Of a DNA stretch of 64,000 nucleotides, positions 49,701-62,706 are shown piece by piece (positions within the stretch are counted from its first letter, which is position 1; every line of letters starts with the position of its first letter). The position numbers and the translations under genes were made by a program. Below the pieces are notes generated by a model. It was given only the letters and a program-made list of their open reading frames with translations. It was not told the origin of the DNA and searched no databases. This DNA comes from Beaufortia kweichowensis (Eukaryota > Chordata > Actinopteri > Cypriniformes > Gastromyzontidae): positions 11,883,795 to 11,947,794 of the forward strand of contig CM032795.1 in assembly GCA_019155185.1 (NCBI GenBank), written 5' to 3'.

Positions 49701-52700
49701 AGGACCATATAATGCAAAAATATATTGTAAATGGTTTGTTAATGGTTCATAATGGCCTACAATTAAGATTTTAAATGTTACTATCTGACTGATTATTGAG
49801 ATGTAGTTAGATACTTCACCATCAATAAAACATACAGACTCATGCATTAAAAATCACACACACACATGCACACAGACACACAGTTATAGTGGTATATTTT
49901 ACAGTCAGTTTTCCCAGTATTTAGATTTTTAGTCTTTATTTTCGTTTTTATTTGCATTTTGAATGGATTATTACTATTAAGTAAACTGGGGACCATGACC
50001 ACTAGAGGGCCTCAGCAAACTTTTCTAGTTATAGAAGTTTGAAAACTAGTTCTGGTTGTATATTAAAAGTTATGTTAAAACAAATAAGCTGAATTAAAAT
50101 GCTTAAAATCACTAAAAATCAAGATTATACATTGCATAAACTGTTAAATGTAAATATTTGTGAAATATGTAAATATTTTATTTATTCCCCAACAATTGTT
50201 GTTTTGAGAAACATTGATGGTTAACTATTTTTATTAATTCATCCTCTTAGTTCTGGTTATCTTAACTTGTATATTATCTTGTACAATGGATGATTTTGAA
50301 ATCAAAATGGCTAAAAACCACTGCACCAAAAAAATAAACAAGCTTTTGTGGGATCTGTTAATAGTTGTAAATGTATGGAGTGTGGCTTTTACCTAGTCTG
50401 TTCATTACTAAACTCCAGCTCTCCTTGTGTCTGTTCATAGTCAACACCATGTCGTGCCGAACCATCCTCTGTGTGATATGGGATTACCACAGTCCCTCGC
50501 ACACCTGATGTCCGGTTCACCGGCACCTCCACCACACCTGAGCATTCACCCACACAGAGCTCCCGTTGACCGAATGAGAAGCTCCCTGCGTGGTCATCAT
50601 CCAGAATGGTAACCGTGGTTACGAAAGGTTCAACTAGTCGGGCACCATCAGTGGTTCCGTCCACCTCTCCCTCTCTGAGATTTGAGAGACGCACAAAGAA
50701 GTGCTCATCTTCCTCAAACACATCATCATCAATAATACCCACCTGCAAAATACACATACATGCACCTTAAAATCTTTTTTTAAAGAATTTAAATGTATTT
50801 TATATACTTACCTGAATGTTTTTACTTGAATATCCTTGTGCTTGTTTTGAAACATTTCGTTCATGATAATTCATTTATGGGATAAGATAATTATAGGTTA
50901 AAGGTTGGCACGTGGAACACAGTACTACTTAAGACCACTTCTGTTAACAACAAGCTAAACAGTAACCAAGACCTTAATCGTATTATCTTCTCAAATCTGT
51001 GACTCATAAAAACACAAAAATTTTACACTTAGAACCAACACAATCTGTTTGAATCAAGAGTCAGGCTTAAGGAATTTACTTCTCTGTAAAAATGATTTAG
51101 AAACAGTAATTAAAATGTGATTAATTATAAAATTGATTTACGTTTTAGGAAATGTAACATTTTCATAATTTAAAAAAGAGATTATTACTATTACACAGTA
51201 AAACATTGCCTGCAGTTTAGACAAAAACCCTTTACAACACTGTCAACTTGGGTTCAGTTTATAAAAAATTACTAACTTAACAGACAATTCACTTCATAAT
51301 CAATTTTATTCAGTTCAATCGGAGAATCAGGTTGACAAATTCATTAAACAGAATCGATTTAAAGTCAATTTTTTTAAATGAATGTGACATCACTGATTAC
51401 CGTTCTCTCACCTTTATTTCTTTGCGTGTATCTCCAGGCTGAAACACAATGGTTCCCTCACAAAAATAATAATCTGCCCCGGAATTGGCTGACCCGTTCT
51501 CCGTCCGGTAATCGACATGAAAGGTTCTGGTGCCTGTTCCCCCCAGCAGGCAGACCCACAGACTGACGCTCCCACAGTTCTCACTACACTTATACTGCGC
51601 TTGCTCAAATGCGATGTGAGCGCAGGTGGCCAGATCATCCTCAGCTGTACCCGCAGCTGCTTTCCTTGCCTGTTTCTTCAGTACGTTTCCTGCACCGATC
51701 ATCATACGTGTCACCTGTACCCTGTAAAAGGCACGGCTCTTGCGCTGCTTCTGCATGGTGCTGTAGTTTGCCATCTCGATGAGCTGGTCCAGATCTTTGT
51801 CTGGATGATTCTGTCTTAGTTCCTTCAGCATGCGGATCACCTACAACCACAGATAATCCAAGCAATTTTCAAAATTCTCATTTTAATGGTCTGGTTAATA
51901 TCTTTATATTTAAGCACCATACGAGCACTATAGCAAGAGTGCTGGACTTAATACCTTTACTACAGGGACACTTGCCCTGGCACAGTCTAGACTTGAAGGG
52001 CATAAAGAATTGACACATATGTTTGAACATACTGAACAGAACGTCTGGTGTTACACTAAATTAGAACGGTACCATCCAAGTGACTGCTTTGTACCTATTT
52101 TCTGATAGTGTACCAACAGATATTTCACCAGCATATGTGGTAAAATAAGTAAAAAAGAAATGTAAGGCTGTATTTCATGTGTTAAAGCACATGATTTAAA
52201 AAATTTGTTATTCTGGCAAAAAAAATCTTATTAGAGGGGACCATGTTCAGGACTGATGGAGTTTTTGTCATAAATGTAAATCATGAATGTTAATCTTAAA
52301 ATATATATAAAAAAATAAAAAATAGTTCTTTATGCTGAAGTTACATGGTTTACCAACTATCAATGACAGTAGTTAGATATACTAGATATTAACTAACGAT
52401 ACTGTTAATAAGAATATAATTTATCAAGGTTAAAAGGTATATTATGTTATTATAAAGGTATATTACTTTCAAACATTTTATTGCATGTATTTTATTGCAT
52501 GAGTGTTTATTGCCATACCCTATGTCCTGCTATTGTAAATACTTTTAATTAAAAACCTGTACATTAAGTCAAGATATTATTGTGATAAAAATACCACAAA
52601 TTCTCGTAATTTTAACCCAGAAAATAACTTATTGTTTTTACAATAACATTGGCAATGTCCCAGTGTCCTTTCCCCTCACCTCCTCTCTGTCCTGTTCAGG

Positions 52701-55549
52701 CTCTTTATTTTTCTCCACATTAACAGTGGTGCTGCTGTTTTGATATTTTTCCCCCATAATGACATCAATGCCTCTGGGTGCGAGATCACCCTCCATCTCC
52801 ACAATGATACCATGACGTTTGTCAGCACGGTAACGTTTGGTAAGGTACTTGTAAAAGAGCAGGCGCCGGTCAGCGATCCATGCCATGAGTACACACAAAG
52901 GGAAGAAGAACAGAGTGACCAGAGCCTCCCACACCTCCCACACAAAACACACACACACACATACAAAAGGTTAATTAAAGTTTGCCACATTTTCAGACAC
53001 AATTTAAAAAAATTCATACATATGTACATACACATCACTCACAGATGTAACCCACAAACACACCTGTACAATTCCTGGACTTATGACTGCCAGGATGAGG
53101 TAGAGCCAGATGTATGCAAAGATGCTCCAGAATGCGGTAATGAAGAAGACTCTTAAATGTTTAATCTTCCTCACGTCTCCCTCAGGTATCACCCAAACAC
53201 ATATGCCGATAATCACAAACATGTTAAATGCAGCGCTGCCCACTATAGTGCCAGGACCCAATTGTCCTGACTGAAAACCATGTCCACACACCTAGCACAG
53301 ACACAGACAAAAAACAGTATAGCACTTGTTAATGACATAATTCTAAATATATATCAACAAGATACAGTGCATGTTAAACTACAGACGTATTTTTAAATGG
53401 ACTGAAATGCTACAGAAAAAGTATATAATCACCTATTTTAAATGACACTATACAAATGCACTGAATGAAGAAAACTTTGGTAACACTTTACATTAAGATT
53501 CACTTCGTAAAGCATTTTATAAAGACGTACTTTAAGAAATTTCTTCTGGGGGTGTTATATACACTTCCTTGTTAAAAGAAATTTAAGATCATGATGCTTA
53601 TGTAAAGATGTTCCTCATTTATCAAGTACTAATTGCAGTAAATGCAAAACGGACAACTCTGACTTATTTATTAAGTTACCTGTGAATCATTTACTACTAA
53701 CATCAGTGTCCCGTAAAGGTGAACCTTACCATGAAGTAGACACCTGTGAACCATTTATTCATGAGTTATAAATGTTAATAACCCGTGAAGGTGCACCTTG
53801 TAAAATGGACACCTGTGGACCATTTATTAACAAGTCATTAGAAAATAGAATAATAAGAAAAATCAATGCAACACCTTTTAGTTTTACTACATTTTGCAAT
53901 TAACATCATGATATCATAAATCAGATTTTGAGTCAAATAAATATGAATAAAAACATCTATTGAGCATTTCTAAAGCATTTCTAAAGCAAAGCAACTTTAT
54001 AAATGCTTTTAAAAAAGGAAACCTTAATGTAAAGTGTTACAGAAGCCTTTACAGAAAAATACCATTTGCAACCACAACGAAGCACAAACAGAGGAGGTAG
54101 TCACAATTTGACAAATGCATAACCAGAAAAGTGATTATACCACCACTGTTAATTGTTCTGTACATGTAATAATTATGTTCTTAAAAATAAGATTAATTTT
54201 CAGAGAAGTAACATGAGCCCTGTCTAACAGCTAAAACATTTAACTGACTGCCCCGTGTCAAAATACTGAGTTAAATGAGTTACATGGATAAACTGGGGCT
54301 GAAGTCAACACTGTAAAATGATCAGAGGTGTGTGAGTGTGTCAGTCATTTAATAATTAACCTGAAAAAGAAAACATGTAGAAATGTTTTATGTGGGCGAA
54401 AAGGTCTTGGATTCTCTTTTCTCACGAGGTAAATTACTGAGAAGCAGAGAATTGCATAAATAATAATATTTGAAAATGATTTGATGTGAGAAGTCTACCT
54501 CGAACCTCGATTAGAAGTGTGTTTACCTCTATAACAGACAGCAGTATCTCAGGGGCTGATGAACCCAGAGCCATGAGCGTTAGGTTGGACACAGTTTCAT
54601 TCCAGATTCTAACTGTCATTACTGTCTTTTCTCCATTCGCACCTGTCACAGTCACCTCTCTCTCCTGCAGGACACAATATGTTTTAATGACCATGTTAAA
54701 AGGATAGTTCACCCCCAAAAAAAAATTGTCATAATTTTTTCACCCTTTTTTCACCCTTATGTCATCTTCTTTTGTGGAACAGAAAAACATTTTTTTTCTA
54801 TTGTGCAAAAAAAATATTTTCTTTCCTCTACAGGTACTTATCTAGCACTGCAAAACATTGTAAACTTAGGAAAGCACTTCTTAGTACTATTGCTGCCGCT
54901 TCTGATGTGTCGCTTCATTGTCTCCTAATGTTTGTAAGTTGCTTTGGAAAAAAGCATCAGCTAAATGCCTAAATGTAATGTGAATGTTACTAGCACCCAT
55001 TGACTTCCATTGTACCTCGTGTCCATACTATCATAGTGAATGGGTGCCGGTAACCAGCGCTTTGCTAAATATCTTCTTCTGTGTTCTGCTGAAGCAAGAA
55101 AGTCATACAGGTTTGACATGACATAAGGGTGAGTAAATAAAAAATAATTTTTATTTTTGAGTGAACTATCCCTTTACCAACACCTTGGAAATGCACTAAA
55201 CTTATACGTTCATTATAAAGACAAACTGATGGGGGTGTCACACCTGTGAGGTGATGACCTCAATGGCAGCCATGAAGCGGTCAGCAATGATGGACACACC
55301 CAGGAACATGTAGAGTAGAGCTGAGAAGTAGATTGCTGCTCTTATTGCCTGCATAGCCAATGGAGGGTCATGCGGCAGCCAGACAGGAAGTAGAATCCCT
55401 GACTGACATTTGACTTTCTCAGCACAGTTTCTCTTACGACTTTCCGCACTGTTATTGCTGTTATCGTGAGCGCTGCTGCCCGCATGCACCTGTGTACAGA
55501 AGAGGAGAAGGAGGAGAAGGTGGAGGAGAGGAGGAGGAGCCATGACCAT
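46754..55549 (-). CDS. slc8a2: Sodium/calcium exchanger, NCX2-like
   Basis: Twelve coding exons: 55549-55244, 54664-54527, 53291-53064, 52934-52680, 51840-51412, 50742-50393, 48949-48846, 48333-48316, 48210-48098, 47683-47584, 47487-47218, 47130-46754; 895 aa. In order: Leu-rich signal peptide, membrane segments with the alpha-1 repeat (GSSAPEILLSVIE, GSAAFNMFVIIGI), the XIP-like basic stretch (FYKYLTKRYRADKRHG), CBD1 with its acidic calcium loops (IIDDDVFEEDEHF, TILDDDHAG), CBD2, the NCX2-type link (LLLNQ), the second membrane half with alpha-2 (GTSIPDTFASKVA, GNVTGSNAVNVFLGIG) and the C-terminal SLEAYCHITGF. NCX exchanges three Na+ for one Ca2+ at the plasma membrane; NCX2 is mainly neuronal. 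kptn and crx nearby support slc8a2. ATG 55549 or 55543 could start. Oddities: CBD2 lacks several acidic calcium-site residues, and five introns cut the N-terminal half. Confidence 0.93.
48316..48333 (-). other. slc8a2: 18-nt microexon of the exchanger
   Basis: ATCTGCTTTTAAATCAGG between a CTGCAG acceptor and a GTAAGA donor; phase 1 at both ends, so skippable in frame. It encodes the DLLLNQ segment, equivalent to ALLLNQ in NCX2, in the part of CBD2 where NCX genes use alternative exons. Confidence 0.75.
48950..50392 (-). other. Exchanger intron 6 (1.44 kb)
   Basis: Between the two CBD2 exons. AT-rich with a small CA tract near 49.85 kb; no exon or clear transposon recognised. Confidence 0.5.
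53478..54041. repeat. Palindromic MITE-like element with internal minisatellite
   Basis: The left end reads TTGGTAACACTTTACATTAAG. The right end, reverse-complemented, reads CTGTAACACTTTACATTAAG followed by GTTTCCTTTTTT. This terminal inversion is typical of a non-autonomous DNA transposon common in fish. Inside are two and a partial copies of a 64-69 bp unit starting ACCTGTGAACCATTTATT (53678, 53742, 53811). No coding capacity. It lies in exchanger intron 2. Confidence 0.7.
54698..55175. repeat. Palindromic MITE-like element with a nested insertion
   Basis: The left terminus AAAGGATAGTTCAC is mirrored by the right terminus GTGAACTATCCCTTT. Inner sequences also pair (ACCCTTATGTCAT against ATGACATAAGGGT). 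A separate SINE-like block (about 54822-54985) ending in AAGTTGCTTTGGAAAAAAGC and ATCAGCTAAATGCC interrupts the element. It lies in exchanger intron 1. Confidence 0.7.
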
Positions 55550-56324
55550 GAAGAGGTATGGCAAAAAAAACGGCTCTCCTCCTGAGGATGGTTGATTGAT
55601 AGAAAGAGAAACAGAGAATTGGGTTAGTTAATACAAAGCATGATCAATCATAATATATTATATTTTCATTACATTACATATGCAAGAGCATGTTATCGTT
55701 CACCATAGGAACAATGTGCCTCAGATATGTGTAAGCAGATATGTGCACATGATGAACAATGTGAGTGTGCGTGAGTGTGTGGACATCTCAGTCCCAATCT
55801 AAACCACAGAGATTCATTAATCATGTCTGGCCCAAACATGGCACAGACTAATGAATGCATCAGGTTAATATTACCGGGTGTGTTGTGTGTGGAAACAACA
55901 AAAAACTATATATTTTTGTTTAACCAGATTTGACCTTCTCATAGAAAACACCAGCGCTTGCAAGACAGCAAAAGAATAAAACTTTTAAGTTTTTAGTGTT
56001 AAAATGTTAGGAAAAATGAAACGTGAATACAGAGTGAGAAAACAGAGAAAGAGAGAATGACTACATACAAAATAGGTGAATAAATAGATGCAAGAAAAAT
56101 AACATAAAATGTTAAAACTGTCATGGTAAACTTCCTAAAACAAGGGTGCATTTTTTTTAAACCAAAATGATAAAATTATTTACAAAATTTTAATTGCAGA
56201 AATTCTAAATTTCAATAAACCTGCCTTACAAGTACTGTAATATCACAAGTTTGACATAACAGAATCAATTTATAGGATCAAATGTTCCCATGAAGAAAAC
56301 ATCTTATAAATCATACTAAATGAT

Positions 56325-56465
56325 GTTTATTTGAAAATGTAAAAATGCAGAAAGGGTTGTGTGGGGTTGGGTTTAGGGATAAAATGTACTGTATAAAAGT
56401 CATTATGTCTATGGAAAGTAAAACATGGAAACCCAACATTTTGTTTGTTTATGCGTGTGGTAGAG
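56325..56465 (+). repeat. Second copy of the dispersed CATTATGTCTATGGAAAG repeat
   Basis: Reads GGGGTTGGGTTTAGGGATA, then AGTCATTATGTCTATGGAAA and ACATGGAAACCCAAC. Same order of motifs as the copy near 7.1 kb. Confidence 0.6.
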
Positions 56466-57439
56466 ATTGAAAGTGATGTGCTGGACTGAACAGTGTGGTC
56501 ATATTTCACTTTCTATGGTTACCTGGACTTCAGCTTTACTGTGCTACTCTACACCACTGTCCAAAAATAACCTGCCTATCACACCTGGGCCTACACTACA
56601 AACACACACACATGTGTATATGCATACACATGCATGAAAATGCCATGTGTACGGTAGGAAATATTGGGTGACAGTGTTTATCTTAATAATTGTACATTTT
56701 GACGTGTATGTTTGTGGTTATGCCTGTGTATGTGTCTGAGTGGGAATGATGTGCATAAATTTCCATGCCGGTATGTGTATATATTTGTGTGTAGGCCTAC
56801 TGGTGCATCAGTGTGTGTGTTTGTGTCTCTGGTTCCAATGATGACACTGTTTCAGTCTGTCACTGCCACTGATAAGTGATTGGTCGGATTGGTTTACACA
56901 CCGAGCTCTGACAGCTTAATAGAAGTTAGCACCTTTTGGTGGTTAAGATTACCACCACCAGAGAGAGAAAGTGACAGAGGGAGACAAAGAGAGAGAAAGA
57001 GAGAGCTTACGTTCTAGGAAACGTGAGAGTGATCCTAGAAAATAAAAGTATTAGGAGGAAGGTTAGGTGAAATCAAAGAAAATAAACAGCAAAATAACAT
57101 CAACATTTTTAGTAAATTTTCTTATACTAAACTGCATGTTACATAATTAATTTAAGCATACAAATATGTAGAAAATTGTAAATTCAGATCAGAGGAGGCT
57201 CTACCCAATACCGATTACACACGTGTGTACATACGATAATAGTAGGAGAACAAAGTTGAACACTTGACCTAGATTTATTGTGTAACACATCCACTCAAAC
57301 AATTACACAAAGAATGTTATAGGCCTTAATAGGTAATATCAACTTACATTTCAAACTGTGTAAAATATACTTAATATACCTATATAAATATAAAAATATC
57401 ACAATGCACTTACATTCACACACACATACACGCTTACTT

Positions 57440-57660
57440 ATCTACCTATATTTGGACATTCCATAGCATTGTTTTAATACATGACCAGCTATAAATACTA
57501 TAACCTAAATCTAACCCACACTTTAACCTTAACAAAAACAATATGTTTGCAGTTATTAAAATAAGCATATTTTGCTCAGTTTGTACAAATGGTTCAAATT
57601 GTCCCCAACATATGGTTAAGACGATCTGCACAAACATTAACACACAACTAACAAAAAACA
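57440..57660 (-). repeat. Third, diverged copy of the same dispersed repeat, inverted
   Basis: Minus strand shows GGTTAGATTTAGGTTATAG and GCTATGGAATGTCC, the same family motifs in weaker form and opposite orientation. Confidence 0.35.
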
Positions 57661-59368
57661 TAACTCTAATCTCTAATCTAATCTGTTAGACTTTATTAGC
57701 TGAGACCAGTCCAGAGAGGTTTACAGCTTCTGTAGAGGATTCCTGTCTTCTTTACTAAGTAGAATTCTTGTAATCAGGTATATAAAATCTACAATCTAAG
57801 ATTTATAGACATAAAGACACTACTAGTATAGTTATTATTTTCAATTATATTATCAGTTAATCAGTAATATAATTCTCTCACCATTCCAATACAACATCAC
57901 TTCCACTCAACGTGAACCTACATGTATAGCACACAAACAATGCACTCTTTGAGCAGGTCTTAGTAGCACAGAGTGTTCCTGCCATCTCCAAGAAGCACCT
58001 GCCAATGAGGTATACATCCACACACGCTGAGATCTGCTTTCAGTAGCAATAGACTATAATCTTAGTATCTTCCCTGCCATCTCCTATCTCTTTCCACAAC
58101 AACACATACCCAACAATCGGTTTTATAAGTTATACTGTTTATAACTTACACCATTATCACACACTACACTAAAACTGGACTAGTAAAATTAAAATTACTG
58201 CAACCACTTGGTAATATATGGTGGAATGGACATTTCACAGAATACCTGTGTATTTTGATGTAAGATACCACAAAATGTTCAACGTTCAGTTAAATTATGC
58301 CACATGTACTGATCCAGACAATGAGTGCAGAATTCTTTGGTTTCTTGTTATATATATTTGTTTATGTTGTTTTAATACTTTTGAGAGAACAAACAATACA
58401 CCCAACTTGTAACATGGTCAAGACATGGTCAAGAAAATCTTAAATTTGTTGTTAGTAAATAATTTTTAAAGATTCACTTAGGTCTACACAAATATTTGAT
58501 GTGTTGACTGAACATAAACACACAGTCACATGTATGCACTTACTGAGGGCAGGTGCACACAGACAGTGAAAGTGACTGACAGACTGAACATTAGGGTTGA
58601 GAAGGATTGAGAAACTCTACTCTTGCTTTCATAGTCTCCATCCATGCATTGAATAATTAACTTGTTGCAGATCGATTCACGATCAGGTGGTTATCTACTG
58701 ACAGGTTTAGATTAGGTGATCTGATCAAAAACTTTGTGTGATCATTTGACCTAAAACATGTGGCAGATTTGTATGTTACATATACATGTTTAATAACTGG
58801 TAAGTACTCAACCGAGACTACCAGATTGGATAAAGGATTGACAGAATTCTCTTGCACAACAGATAAGTATTTGTAAAAAATCTGCCTAAATATAGAAAGT
58901 GAAATAAAACAGACTGCATATTAAGGCTGCAGTCGCAGAGAAACACACATCAGACTGCAGTGGTAAGGCCGTGAGCTCAAGTCTTTTTGGTGTGTGTTAC
59001 GGTGGCCCCTCATCCTGGCCAGCGTTACTCTAGAAGGATCCGCAGTCTCAACTTCACCCGCCACTCATCACGACACAACCGTTATGCAATATTTAGTACG
59101 GCACACACACTACACACACATTTGTGTGCAGACAAACATTCAGGCAAATCACATTTAGTCTGCCACACATGCACCTAAACTTATACTAGTGTGAAATAAA
59201 AAAATTATCCAAATATTTGTGGAAGAAAAAAAGTTTTTTATGAATGGCAACCACACCATTAGGCACAGGTGCATTGATTTTTTTTAGTTTTGTACGTTCT
59301 ACAAAGACATCAAAATATGTAAATGAGGTTGAAGAAGGTCTAAGACAAAACAATCTCAAATGACTTAC

Positions 59369-59531
59369 TAGTGTCTCATGGGGTGGTGTTTTAAGAAGGG
59401 TGGACTCGGGTAACCTCAGGAGGGCAGATTCATGTACAGCTCTATGTGAAAGCCAATGGGATGGGAAGACTTTAGCAGCAGCTGCAGAGTTTGAGCTCAG
59501 AACCTGCAGTGTTTCATTATCATCCAACCCT
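59369..59531 (-). other. slc8a2: Candidate 5' UTR exon of slc8a2
   Basis: On the minus strand an acceptor CTATCTCAG precedes 59531, and the donor GAGACACTA|GTAAGT follows 59369. The 163-nt interval is less AT-rich than its surroundings and stays open in one frame. It contains upstream ATGs. It could instead be an alternative coding start or chance. Confidence 0.4.
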
Positions 59532-60881
59532 CTGAGATAGAGAGAGAGAGTAACTGGGGTCAAGAGTTTGTTTGTGTAAGAGGATGTTGCATTTGCAAAT
59601 TCAACTACATGCCATTTACATACATTATTAATTTGATCAATAAATCACAATTATTAAAATGTACAATGCAAAAAACACTTTGTCAAGTAATCAATAATGT
59701 ACTTGTGGTTTAGAAAATATTTTTATACATGACTGAATTATTTGAAAAGAATCTGAAATGCTTTGCTGCATTTAAATAAAAAGTAACAACTTTGCTCATA
59801 CATGTTTACACACATTCAATATATATTTAATCATAAACAAACAATCATTTTAGCTGTCATAACTCTACGAAGTGAGCATAATTACAAACGTTTATTCGAG
59901 AGCACAAGAAAAGACGTCCTTCAACCCCATACACTCTTTCCACAGTAAATTATTACACATACCATCACAAACAGTATATTACTGTTTCCTGTATAAAAGT
60001 TTTATGTATATGGATATGCAAGCAGCTTAAGCACCACTACTTATGGGTTTTGTTTATTCCGTTTACAACATGCATCTCAATCCTTTTCTCAATGTTTCTT
60101 CCAGTGCAATTAAACCTTTAAGAGCTCAGTTTCAGTCTTACATCACTCCTAGAGTATCACATTCTGCAGGCAATGAAAACACGACATTACCCGTCCAAAG
60201 AGCAGAACAAATGTCTGTCTGGCTCTGCGTTCAGTGCTACTTAACAAAATGCATCCTACTTACAAGGCTGAACAAATAGAGAAAGGATGTGCGAGAGAAA
60301 GAAAGAAAGAAGCAAGCAAACAAACAAACAAACAAAGATAAGGAAAGAGAGATTAAGAATGCACTGGAATGATTTTGTAATGACAACTTTAACTTAACGT
60401 CTTACAATCAATTACATTTTTGTAATATGTAGTAATCTCATGACGGATGTAATAACATTCTTAATTGTTTATGTGTATTTTCTATGTGATGCTGAAAAGA
60501 TGGTTTACCGTGCTGATCCCACACTGAGTCTCATGTTGCTGTCTCTTAAAGGACTAGATACTTACCGTTTTGAGCTGCCCCTTCAATCCAGGGAGTTTAA
60601 CCACTAACCTGTGTGTGTGTATAAGTTAGGTTTTGTCTACATTGTGAGGACCGAATGTTTCCACAGGGACAGTAAAACCTAAAATCACCCAAAATGGTTG
60701 GGTCTATGTAACGTCTTTATAAAAAATTGGCTTAATATGCAATTGATTACATTTATAAAACGCAACAACATTTATTTGATGGTTAGTTTTAGGGGAGAGA
60801 AAAAATTACATTTGGGCACATAGCATTTTACAAAGCAACATACATTGTGTTTAAGATATACATTAGCAATATGTGTGTATC

Positions 60882-60942
60882 CTTGGAATCAAACCCATAA
60901 ACTTTTACCTGTTGACAAAATGCTCTACCAGCTAAACTACAA
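60882..60942 (-). repeat. tRNA-derived SINE head
   Basis: Minus strand GTAGTTTAGCTGGTAGAGC (box A) and GGGTTTGATTCC (box B) at tRNA spacing, with a degenerate anticodon arm. Confidence 0.5.
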
Positions 60943-62058
60943 GAAATTTAGCACATTATAAGAACAACAGACTTCAGAAAATCACACTGTCCCCCACATA
61001 AAAATACAGAGGTATGCTTTAGTATTTATTATAGTAAAAGGTGGTAAATTAACTGTTGTATATTAGTACTGTACAATTTGTTGTTGTATGCTACAGTATT
61101 ATTAACTATAGTGAATTGATTAACTGTAGTAATACTGTAGCATACTATTATATTTACTATGGTAAGGTTCAAAAACCCTATAGTATCTGTTTACTAAAGT
61201 TTACTTTTTTGTATAGCTACACATTTACCCACGTTAGTGGCTGTCCAGATGGGAATGTAACTAAATATTCACTTTCTTTTTTTCCATTTCGAAAGACAAC
61301 ACCAAGCTAGACAGGTTACCGTTTAATCAGTTTTACTGTGACCGCGCACAGACATCCACCAGACAATCGTGATTTTTACGTAACTCAAGATTTAAGTAGA
61401 AAAAGGTCACTTTATAAGCGTGACACAGCCGAATATATTGAGCACGTGCCTTAACAAAAATCTAACAAATGTCAATGTTTATAGTAATATTTATTCTCAC
61501 GTGTATTGTTAGAGCTCAAAGGTCATTTTCTGATACTGAATTAACTGCGATTGAAAGAAACTAATACTTTAATGTTTTCTTTTTAACACAAGAGTAGATG
61601 ATATCAAAAGCGCGGTGCCAAGATGCCAAGAGTAGTGTGCGCTTAAATGTTTAGGTTCTTAAATGTTTAGGTTTTGTCTGACAACTATGAACTTGCTTCA
61701 TATAAATAAGCGTTTTTCCTATTAATAATAATAGTATCGGACCTGATTACACCAACTATAGGGTGAGCAGGACTCTCGACTTTTACAGACTTCTAAATAA
61801 TACAAGACACCAAACAAACCCACGGATGAGCGGAAATAATTTTTGTAAACGAGTCCCGCGCTGTAACATAATGAACTGATATTGCGACTGCTGTCAGATG
61901 CATACGGTATACTAGAATTATTTTAATTATAACCCATGTTTTTGACACCTGTATGTAGGTATTCTGATAAAAGCAGTGGCAATCAGAGAATTAGTGGTCA
62001 AGACTTTCAAAACAACCGGCAATATTTCTTGTGTTTAAGCCTATGCAACAGAACTTAC

Positions 62059-62240
62059 CTTAATGTCTATAGCAGAACGCAAACCGGAACAGACATGACT
62101 GGCAGGCAACAGGGAAGAATTTCCAGTGCTTCTGAGTATTTAGTATTTGTGGTCTTTGTAATTGTATCTGAACTGTGTGAGCATCCTCATCAGGCGCACA
62201 TCTTCCTCCAGCGCAACACGCTACTGACTGCGCAACAGCT
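62059..62240 (-). promoter_or_regulatory. slc8a2: Candidate first exon and promoter of slc8a2
   Basis: A consensus donor GACATTAAG|GTAAGT ends at 62059. About 200 bases upstream on the minus strand there is an inverted CCAAT box (ATTGG on plus near 62.258 kb) and moderately CpG-rich sequence. Fits a promoter for a minus-strand transcript; linking it to slc8a2 is inference from orientation and the absence of another minus-strand gene in between. Confidence 0.4.
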
Positions 62241-62706
62241 CAAACACACACTCTGATTGGTGCGTCAGAAACAACACGAGTACTGGCCTTTAAAGACACT
62301 ATAAAATGTGGCAAAGGCCAAGCGATCATACCACCTTAAGAAATTTTCTAAATACCTTAAAATGCAAGGCATAACCAAAAGCTAATTATTAACCATTTAA
62401 AGCATTTATTTTTTTCTCAATGCTTAAAGGTAATTGGTAGGCTAATTGATCACTTCAAAGTCTTGGTAGAAACAATGGTTATCATGGTCATTCTTAGAAT
62501 GTCTCAGTGTTTAACCTGTCATTAACACTTAATCAATCATGACAAACTATATATTGATGGTAAGGTCAAAGACTCAATATGACAAATTCTCATAACAATA
62601 AACATCAGCTAAAGAAAATAATAAGAAATCTTAATGTTAATTTTATTTCTAAAAATACTTAAAATAAAAAAAAATAATAAAAAAATTTTTCATGTGCTCA
62701 ATATGT

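Noticed and set aside
59186..59563. 125-codon minus-strand open frame as a separate gene
   Set aside because: It spans a candidate spliced 5' UTR exon and runs past its donor into AT-rich sequence; no recognisable domain.
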